The notes beneath the pieces were generated by a model, which searched no databases, was not told where the DNA came from, and saw only the letters and a list, made by a program, of their open reading frames with translations. Below, piece after piece: positions 24,533-29,500 of a stretch of 29,500 nt of DNA. Numbering within the stretch: the stretch's first letter is position 1; every line of letters begins with the position of its first letter. The translations under genes and the position numbers were made by a program. The DNA comes from an uncultured Planctomycetaceae bacterium (lineage in GTDB: Bacteria; Planctomycetota; Planctomycetia; Planctomycetales; Planctomycetaceae). The DNA lies in the NCBI GenBank assembly GCA_903921605.1, contig CAIXQV010000113.1, positions 1-29,500 of the forward strand. Direction: 5' to 3'.

Positions 24533-25450
24533 ATGACACTGTCACGTCGTCAGTTATTCACGGCCGCATCCGCAGCCGTTTGTTGCGCTTCGGGATTGTC
24601 GCATTTGACGGCCGCCGATCCGCCCAAACGAACAGGCAGCCCGTTGCTGAAGCTCAGCCTTGCCGGTTACTCATTCAATCGGATGTTCGCCAAACGCGGA
24701 ACGCCGGAGGAAATTGCGAAGGCCGAGATGAACATCGAAAAGTTCATCGAATTCTGCGCCGCTCAGGGGCTCGGGGCGACAGAACTAACCGGTTATTATT
24801 TCCCAAAGGTGATTACTCCGGAGTACTTGCTGTCGATACGAGCGATGACTCATCGACTGGGGATAAGTATCTCCGGAACAGCGATCGGCAATGACTTCTG
24901 TCTGGTCGAAGGGGAAGCTCGCCAGAAGCAACTCGCGGAGTGTCGTGAATGGATTGACTACGCTTCGATTATGGGAGCCCCAGCCATTCGAATCTTCGCT
25001 GGCAAAGTGCCCAGCGGTGACAGTGAAGATGCGGCGATTGAACGATGTGCGGCAGGCATCAATGAGTCATTAAAATACGCAGCCACGAAAGGCGTGTTCT
25101 TAGCTCTGGAGAATCACGGCGGAATCACGGCGACTCCGGAACAGATGATGAAAATCATCGACAAGATCGAGACTTCGCCGTGGTTCGGCGTCAACTTTGA
25201 CAGCGGCAATTTCCAGACCGACGATCCGTATCGAGATCTCGCGAAGATCGCGCCCTACGCAGTGAACGCTCAGATTAAGGCTTCGATTTCCGTCAATGGA
25301 AAGAAGCAGCCGGCTGATTACGCGAAGGTTATCGAGATCCTGAAGAACGCTGGCTATCGTGGCTTTGTGGCTCTGGAGTACGAAGAAGCCGAGTCCCCGT
25401 TTGAAGCCATTCCAAAGATCCTGGAACAGCTGCGGCCGTTGTGCTCGTAG
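24533..25450 (+). CDS. sugar phosphate isomerase/epimerase (xylose isomerase-like TIM barrel), Tat signal
   Basis: 305 residues from the ATG at 24533, which GAAGG (24520-24524) precedes by eight bases. A reading from 24350 would add 61 residues that do not fit. The N-terminus MTLSRRQLFTAASAAVCCAS has twin arginines (5-6) followed by a hydrophobic run ending HLTAA, so Tat export is likely. The rest is a TIM barrel of the xylose isomerase-like family: KLSLAGYSFNRMF, LGATELTGYYFP, LGISISGTAIGNDF, GAPAIRIFAGK, LALENHGG (Glu193), GVNFDSGNF and GFVALEYEEAE. The Glu, His and Asp residues in these strands are the usual divalent-metal ligands. The substrate is not predictable. It follows the DUF1501 gene by 238 bases on the same strand, so a shared carbohydrate role outside the cytoplasm is plausible. 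Confidence 0.9.
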   Translation: MTLSRRQLFTAASAAVCCASGLSHLTAADPPKRTGSPLLKLSLAGYSFNRMFAKRGTPEEIAKAEMNIEKFIEFCAAQGLGATELTGYYFPKVITPEYLLSIRAMTHRLGISISGTAIGNDFCLVEGEARQKQLAECREWIDYASIMGAPAIRIFAGKVPSGDSEDAAIERCAAGINESLKYAATKGVFLALENHGGITATPEQMMKIIDKIETSPWFGVNFDSGNFQTDDPYRDLAKIAPYAVNAQIKASISVNGKKQPADYAKVIEILKNAGYRGFVALEYEEAESPFEAIPKILEQLRPLCS

Positions 25451-25465
25451 GATTGCGGCCATCAC

Positions 25466-25543
25466 AGCCCGACGCTTGAGTGAGGGATTGAGCTGTAGCG
25501 TTTTACAAGTGTCTCCGTAAATCCCTCACTGACGTGTCGGGTT
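25466..25543. repeat. imperfect palindromic element, family B
   Basis: The left arm 25466-25489 (AGCCCGACGC...GAGGGATT) is a near reverse complement of the right arm 25520-25543 (AATCCCTCACTGACGTGTCG and on), separated by 30 bases. The right arm matches 22823-22846 at 22 of 24 positions. It begins 16 bases after the isomerase stop and could also act as an RNA 3' end. Confidence 0.7.
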
Positions 25544-25613
25544 GGGATTTCGAGGCACGGAAACATCGGGAAGTTGTTACGGGCCTGTTCCTTGTCTGGC
25601 AACTTTACCCCAT

Positions 25614-25658
25614 AAAAAAAGCCGTCCGGTGGGAATTTAATCTTCCCTGCCGGACGGC
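25614..25658 (-). terminator. strong intrinsic terminator, minus strand
   Basis: On the minus strand GCCGTCCGG (25658-25650) pairs with CCGGACGGC (25629-25621). An inner GGGAA/TTCCC stem and 7-nt loop complete the hairpin, and seven T (25620-25614) follow. It lies about 285 bases past the HemQ-like gene, read in that gene's direction, and also blocks read-through towards the isomerase gene. Confidence 0.7.
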
Positions 25659-25839
25659 GATTAATCTTTTGCGAACTTCAGCAAACCCGCCGTGCACGAC
25701 CTCGCTGTATTGCTTAACTGGACAGCGCCATGTTGCCGCAGTCTCCCGCGTTTTTTTGCGGATGCAGCGTGGTGTCACAGGTTAGCGTTCTTGCAAAAAA
25801 CTCGGGGGCGCGGGGGCGTTTTAGAACGCGGCCGTCTAT

Positions 25840-25893
25840 AAAAAAAAACCTCATCCGGCCTATCGGCCACCTTCTCCCCCGAGGGGGAGAAGG
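25840..25893 (-). terminator. second minus-strand terminator candidate / dispersed repeat
   Basis: CCTTCTCCCCC (25870-25880) and GGGGGAGAAGG (25883-25893) make an 11-bp perfect inverted repeat. On the minus strand it is followed by a GGCC/GGCC mini-hairpin (25868-25857) and nine T (25848-25840). It lies 49 bases after the HemQ-like stop codon. Sequences of this type are also known as dispersed repeats in several bacteria, so it may be both. Confidence 0.55.
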
Positions 25894-25941
25894 GACGTCG
25901 TTCAGGCGGCAAACATGGCGATGTTCAGTTAAGGAGTGCCA

Positions 25942-26784
25942 TCAGACGCGAAGATGTTCGAGCGCTTCTTTGGCTGACATGATGTAGCTGACGTAGAACG
26001 GCCCGAACTCGGCATAGTTCGCAGAGGCCTTATCAAAACGCATTGTGTAGACGATTTCCTTGATGTGTTCCGGAGCACGGCTCCACAAGGTCACGCCCCA
26101 TTCCCAATCATCGAAGCCCGTCGACGCGGTGATCAACTGAGAGACTCGCCCGGCAAACTTAATTCCGGATGTGGCGTGTTCGGCCATCAGATCGCTGCGG
26201 AAGCTGAATGGTTCGGCGTACCAGTTCGCCATAGGATGGCGAGCTTTGTTCATTGGATAAAATGTCATCACCGGGAACGGCGGAAGATCGGGATACAGAC
26301 GCTGCTGATTCATTGCCGGAAGCCGCTGCTTGTAAGCATTCAGCTTGGCCTGGAAAGCAGGATCTTCGGGTTTGGTTCCCTCACGAACGAGTCGGTCTGA
26401 ATACTGTTCGATCGTCGGAACATATTCGCTGACTTCGGTGATCGAAACAAAAGAATACGTCGGCTCAAGTACTGTCCCCAGTCGACTGGCGCGAAGCCGT
26501 TGAGTGATCGCGTCGATCTTCAGCGGATCGGGATCCATCATCATCAGACCAAAATCAGCGCGATGACCGGAGACGACAGACACCTGCATGCGGACGGGAA
26601 CATATTCGCCTTCCGGATTGAGGATCTCTATCACCTCAGCACGGCCATGAGCTCGCTCAGCCGGATCGAGAGCCATCAGGGCCTGCTGGTTAACTCGGTA
26701 ATAAATATGAAGACAGTGCCAACCTTCCGTCATCAATACTGTTGGGGCAGGCAATGGAGCAGAATTTCCATGAGGGCGTTGCAC
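25942..26784 (-). CDS. hemQ: HemQ-like coproheme decarboxylase (chlorite dismutase family)
   Basis: 280 residues. The C-terminal half carries the HemQ signature: RLYPDLP, FYPMNKAR with Tyr176 and Lys180, NWYAEPFSFRSDLMAEH with the proximal heme ligand His203, then GFDDWEWGVTLW and YAEFGPFYVSYIM. In the family, the tyrosine takes part in decarboxylating coproheme III to heme b with peroxide, the last step of the coproporphyrin-dependent pathway. The catalytic arginine of true chlorite dismutases is not expected in this group, and the tyrosine points to HemQ. A cytoplasmic location is expected since no signal peptide is present. The start is a GTG at 26784 preceded by AGAAAGAGA. No other heme gene is adjacent. 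A direct repeat lies just upstream, and two terminator candidates follow. Confidence 0.88.
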   Translation of the reverse strand: MQRPHGNSAPLPAPTVLMTEGWHCLHIYYRVNQQALMALDPAERAHGRAEVIEILNPEGEYVPVRMQVSVVSGHRADFGLMMMDPDPLKIDAITQRLRASRLGTVLEPTYSFVSITEVSEYVPTIEQYSDRLVREGTKPEDPAFQAKLNAYKQRLPAMNQQRLYPDLPPFPVMTFYPMNKARHPMANWYAEPFSFRSDLMAEHATSGIKFAGRVSQLITASTGFDDWEWGVTLWSRAPEHIKEIVYTMRFDKASANYAEFGPFYVSYIMSAKEALEHLRV

Positions 26785-27183
26785 AGTGATCTCTTTCTGT
26801 GATAGTCACGTTATCTGTGATAGTCGGCGTTTGGCGGTCTTCAGTATCACTGGCGGCCAGCATCAACCTATGACGGGTTCAGGCTTTGCCCGATGATCGC
26901 CCCTATGATACGCGACAACGGCCGGCATTTCACGGATGTTTTCCGATTGAGAAATTGCAGTGACGGCGGCGAAATTCGGTTGGTTCTGTCTGCTGGGCCG
27001 GACTTCGCTGCTGCCCGCAACTCACGTTGGTTGTCACACTGGCGAGTATTCTACATCACAACACGAACTGAATTGAGAAGTTTTCGTATCCTGAAATCGT
27101 CTGGATGACAGGCCCCATGGTAATTCGCCTCAAACGGAGTCTGAATTTTTCGACAGGGATTACCCCACATTCAGAGTTAACCG
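26785..27183. other. 399-bp intergenic region upstream of hemQ
   Basis: Holds the direct repeat at 26796-26825. The rest has short frames but no recognisable gene. The promoter of the HemQ-like gene should lie here, reading leftward; I could not assign one. The part next to 27184 may be further remains of the sigma-factor gene. Confidence 0.5.
26796..26825 (-). promoter_or_regulatory. 12-bp direct repeat at the HemQ-like gene start, possible operator
   Basis: TCTGTGATAGTC occurs at 26796-26807 and 26814-26825, an 18-base period. On the minus strand the copies sit 11 and 29 bases before the GTG start, next to the ribosome site. They could be a regulator's tandem binding sites or an RNA feature. 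No regulator gene is nearby. Confidence 0.4.
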
Positions 27184-27490
27184 AAACTCGATTTCCAGCG
27201 GATCGTGACGTATGCTCGCGGTCGAATCGTCGTGAAAGATCAGCGAGTTGCGAATGAGGAAGATATTGCTCAGAGCGCCATGAAGAGCTTCTTTCGAGCT
27301 GAAGAAGCGGGGCGATTCAGAACGCTCACGAACAGCGACGAACTCGTGGGCGAGTGTCGTGAGCGAATCGAAGCCCTTCCGGACGAAATCCTGCGCATCA
27401 TTGCCGTTAAGCGAATGGAAGGATTTGAAGTCACTGCGATCGCCGCGGAAATGAGCTTGTCAGTGCAGATGGTGAGCCTGCGTTCGCTTG
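27184..27490 (+). pseudogene. decayed ECF sigma factor
   Basis: The translation reads DFQRIVTYARGRIVVKDQRV then ANEEDIAQSAMKSFFRAEEA and GRFRTLTNSDEL, which resembles the sigma region 2 segment of planctomycete ECF factors (usually an ADEEDIALSAFDSF-like sequence). It jumps straight to VGECRERIEALPDEILRIIA then VKRMEGFEVTAIAAEMSLS, which is sigma region 4 with its helix-turn-helix. About 70 residues normally between these parts are missing. A TAA lies just upstream (27178-27180), so region 2 is also cut at the N-terminus. The region 4 end (usually TVERKLRLIR) is lost; the frame runs on to 27678 through repeats and antisense of the threonine synthase gene. It cannot make a normal sigma factor. 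The comparison is from memory of the family. Confidence 0.7.
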
Positions 27491-27496
27491 GGCTCA

Positions 27497-27532
27497 CTTG
27501 TCACACCCTACTGGCTTGTCACACCCTACTGG
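27497..27532. repeat. 18-bp perfect tandem duplication
   Basis: CTTGTCACACCCTACTGG occurs twice without a gap (27497-27514 and 27515-27532). It lies just past the recognisable end of the sigma-factor remnant and may have arisen with the damage there. Confidence 0.7.
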
Positions 27533-27552
27533 AAAACGCTGGCTTGTGTAAC

Positions 27553-27569
27553 GGGCGACGAGTTCGCCC
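27553..27569 (-). terminator. short hairpin after the threonine synthase gene
   Basis: GGGCGA (27553-27558) pairs with TCGCCC (27564-27569) around a 5-nt loop, 27 bases past the threonine synthase stop on the minus strand. There is no T-run, so it is only a possible 3'-end structure. Confidence 0.25.
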
Positions 27570-27595
27570 CGGAGAACGCAGGCCATGCCAGATGC

Positions 27596-28672
27596 TTACC
27601 ACTCATCCAGTTGATCCGCGTCGATCGTTGGGCAGTCATCGTTGGCGTTCATGCGATCAATCGCTGCGTCATCTTTAAACCCAGAGCCGGTCACGAGACA
27701 GACAACGGTTGCTTCGGGATCTATCTCGCCAGCGGCCGCAGCCTGAAGTGCTCCGGCCAATGCGGCTACGCCTGCGGGTTCCGAGAACACACCTTCTTCT
27801 CGCGCTAGTCGTTTCTGTAGAGCCCAGACATAGTCGTCAGCCACAAGATGTCCGGTGCCACCAGTCGCACGGCATTCGGTGACGGCGATATCTCCGTCAA
27901 TCACGCTCGCGACCTGCAGGCCACTGATTTTTGTCGTACACATGACCGTTTGAGCTTTGAGCAAACCCTGTCGTAACGGCCCGGCGACAGTGTTGTTTCC
28001 CTCCGGCTGAACACAATGGACCGCCGCTGGTTTCGAGAGAACTCCGTCGATAACCAACTGCTGAAATCCGCGAGCCGTTGCGATACAAAGTCCACCACTT
28101 CCTGCCGGACAGAAGACGTGATCGATCAACGACGGAGATTGTTCCGCCAGCTCAAAACTGATCGACTGAACTCCCGACATTCCCGCCGGACTGTACACAA
28201 ACGCGCTGATCTGAAGAGCGTTTCCGGGACGTTGACCGATCGCCAATAATCGACTGAGAACCTGTTCAGAAATGGTGGGATCGGTCCCGAACCGTCGAAT
28301 ACGTGCGATCTTCGCCCCGTAGGCCATCATCTGTTTCAGTTTCCCCAGTGGCGCTCCTTCGACGATCGCGATGCGGCAGTCGATTCCTGCGGCAGCACAA
28401 TACGCGGCCAGCGATGCGCCGGTGTTACCACTGGATGTGGCAATGCAACGCGTTTGACCGTTGGCCACCATGTGAGAAATCGCCGACGAAGCGAAGCGAT
28501 CCTTGTAAGAGCCCGACGGGTTGCAGCATTCCAGCTTGAAGAACAAATTCTTCAGACCAGCCTCCGGACCGATTTTGCGAGATCTCACCAGCGGCGTGTT
28601 CCCTTCACCCAGTGTGATCTGAGCAGATTCAGGAAGAGCGTCGAATTTCTGACTCCAGCGCCACATACTCAT
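27596..28672 (-). CDS. thrC: threonine synthase (PLP-dependent, fold type II)
   Basis: 358 residues. Converts O-phosphohomoserine to threonine in the cytoplasm. The PLP-binding lysine is Lys57 in NPSGSYKDR. GEGNTPLVR (22-30), the phosphate loop SSGNTGASLAAYCAAAG, the CPAGSGGLCIATARG loop and the C-terminal VVCLVTGSGFKD are all typical of threonine synthase. The length matches the shorter bacterial and archaeal class. Related enzymes of the fold, such as threonine deaminase or cystathionine synthase, are less likely given the GEGNTPL opening. The first ATG (28672) is used; an ATG two codons on is equally possible, and no strong ribosome site is visible. It stands alone: neither homoserine kinase nor homoserine dehydrogenase is next to it. 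It runs in the same direction as the M16 gene, about 220 bases downstream of it. Confidence 0.92.
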   Translation of the reverse strand: MSMWRWSQKFDALPESAQITLGEGNTPLVRSRKIGPEAGLKNLFFKLECCNPSGSYKDRFASSAISHMVANGQTRCIATSSGNTGASLAAYCAAAGIDCRIAIVEGAPLGKLKQMMAYGAKIARIRRFGTDPTISEQVLSRLLAIGQRPGNALQISAFVYSPAGMSGVQSISFELAEQSPSLIDHVFCPAGSGGLCIATARGFQQLVIDGVLSKPAAVHCVQPEGNNTVAGPLRQGLLKAQTVMCTTKISGLQVASVIDGDIAVTECRATGGTGHLVADDYVWALQKRLAREEGVFSEPAGVAALAGALQAAAAGEIDPEATVVCLVTGSGFKDDAAIDRMNANDDCPTIDADQLDEW

Positions 28673-28772
28673 TGGATCGTGTCCTTAGGTGAACCGCAGA
28701 ACGGCTTGATGATAAGCGAATGCATTGCGATCGCGGCCTCATCGGCGGCTGGAAAAGGGAAACCGCTGTTCA

Positions 28773-28803
28773 CCGATACGGCAGTCCATCGCTGCCGTAT
28801 CGG
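28773..28803 (-). terminator. 12-bp perfect hairpin between M16 peptidase and threonine synthase genes
   Basis: CCGATACGGCAG (28773-28784) and CTGCCGTATCGG (28792-28803) pair perfectly around a 7-nt loop. On the minus strand it is 90 bases past the M16 stop. No T-run follows, so it may be a 3'-end stabilising structure rather than an intrinsic terminator. Confidence 0.4.
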
Positions 28804-28893
28804 CTCACAAAAGCGTCACGCTCCGAAAAGCTCCAGCCGGATGATACGTCGAATCCTGCCTCCGCAACTAACTTGTTCTTTTGACCTTGTTCT

Positions 28894-29500
28894 CTACTTC
28901 TGCTCCTCAGCTTTAAAGTCGCCGGCCTGAACAATAAACAAGCGCTGGGGGTCGATATGCTTCTTCAGTGCAGCGTTCACTTCTTCGACCGTCAGCTTAC
29001 TGATCTTGTCTTCGAACTCCGCCACAAATTTCATATCGCGACCAATGAATGCATACGATTCAAGCGTCTGCACGATCGCTCGATCTTCCGTACGCTGGAC
29101 CTGCTGTTCCTGAAGATAACCGGCTTTGGCCGCTTCCAGTTCTTCCGCAGTAATCCCGTTGTCCAACAGCTTTTTCAGTTCGTCCTGAATGGCTTCGTGG
29201 ACCTTGGGAGCATTGTCCGGATTGGAGATTGCGAACAGGAAGAACGTCGTTCGCTCATCGACGGCCGACGGTTGCAGGCTGGACTGCACGGAGTACGAAA
29301 GTCCTTCCTTCTGTCGCAAACGATCACCCAGTCGTGAAGAAAGACCGCTGCTTCCCAATACGAAGTTTCCGATCGACAAAGCCGCGTAGTCAGGATGATC
29401 ATCTCGCATCGGGATCGTCATTGCTGCGATGTAAGCAGCGTTCGGCTTATCCGGCGTCAGGATTTGTTCACGATCGCCCTTCTCGTTGTTCACGGAAACG
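28894..29500 (-). CDS. M16 (insulinase/pitrilysin) family peptidase, C-terminal part
   Basis: An open frame of about 202 residues that runs off the right end of the window and stops at 28894. It is the C-terminal domain of an M16 metallopeptidase or processing-peptidase-like protein. Seen are LTPDKPNAAYIAAMTIPMRD, FVLGSSGLSSRLGDRLRQKE followed by GLSYSVQSSL (the Arg/Tyr substrate-binding pair of the family), then the helical EELEAAKAGYLQEQQ and LTVEEVNAALKKHIDPQRL with the end strand IVQAGDF. The zinc motif HxxEH would be in the N-terminal half, outside the window, so activity cannot be judged. No start within the window is used: the GTG at 29493 lies inside the domain. A secreted or periplasmic location is common for bacterial M16 pairs but not visible here. 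Confidence 0.88.
   Translation of the reverse strand, partial: VSVNNEKGDREQILTPDKPNAAYIAAMTIPMRDDHPDYAALSIGNFVLGSSGLSSRLGDRLRQKEGLSYSVQSSLQPSAVDERTTFFLFAISNPDNAPKVHEAIQDELKKLLDNGITAEELEAAKAGYLQEQQVQRTEDRAIVQTLESYAFIGRDMKFVAEFEDKISKLTVEEVNAALKKHIDPQRLFIVQAGDFKAEEQK

Larger units (their letters stand above)
25451..25941. other. 491-bp interval between convergent genes
   Basis: This gap lies between the plus-strand isomerase gene and the minus-strand HemQ-like gene, both of which end here. It holds a palindromic repeat (25466-25543) and two minus-strand terminator candidates (25614-25658 and 25840-25893). The remainder, including runs such as CGGGGGCGCGGGGGCG near 25803, has no gene content that I can support. 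Confidence 0.6.

Noticed and set aside
28454..28930. 158-residue plus-strand frame over thrC and the gap
   Set aside because: Antisense shadow of the threonine synthase N-terminus.
1..29500. CRISPR array, rRNA, phage or complete insertion sequence
   Set aside because: No regular repeat-spacer series, no rRNA-like sequence, no phage genes and no terminal repeats around the transposase were seen.

Overview
The window looks like chromosomal DNA from a member of the Planctomycetota. The main evidence is a PSCyt1-DUF1549-DUF1553 protein followed by a DUF1501 protein, a pair greatly expanded in that phylum. Supporting evidence is an IS200-like (RAYT-type) transposase of a kind common in planctomycetes, remnants of a planctomycete-type ECF sigma factor, a long FHA/coiled-coil protein, and gaps full of short palindromic repeats. 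No rRNA, tRNA, CRISPR array, phage module or complete insertion sequence was seen. Assignments rest on reading motifs in the translations; no database search was run.

Layout. Positions 1-464 (minus) hold the start of a secreted protein of unknown function, with an intrinsic-terminator-like hairpin just before its start codon. Positions 1089-2204 encode FabH (KAS III). Positions 2546-7183 encode a 1545-residue FHA, coiled-coil, C-terminal membrane-hairpin protein. Positions 7375-10131 encode a Ski2-like DExH helicase. A RAYT-type HUH transposase follows on the minus strand (10312-11355), then an LplT-like MFS transporter (11552-12952) and a FabF-type ketosynthase (13152-14429).

Positions 14957-22458 carry envelope redox genes on the plus strand: an exported single-CxxCH protein, a VKOR-DsbA fusion, a stand-alone cytochrome oxidase subunit III-like protein, and the PSCyt1/DUF1549/DUF1553 protein. 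A Tat-type DUF1501 protein (22897-24294) and a Tat-type xylose-isomerase-like TIM-barrel protein (24533-25450) follow. The minus strand then carries a HemQ-like coproheme decarboxylase (25942-26784), threonine synthase (27596-28672) and the end of an M16 peptidase (28894-29500, running off the window). A decayed ECF sigma factor lies at 27184-27490 (plus).

How the genes fit together. FabH starts and FabF extends fatty acid chains. The MFS protein resembles lysophospholipid transporters, so a link to membrane lipids is possible. The CxxCH proteins, the VKOR-DsbA fusion, the oxidase subunit and the heme-synthesis gene share an envelope heme/thiol theme, but they are separated by gaps and are probably several transcription units. 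The most distinctive items are the FHA/coiled-coil/membrane protein, the VKOR-DsbA fusion with its long low-complexity linker, the sigma-factor remnant, and several families of REP-like palindromes in the same window as a RAYT-type transposase.
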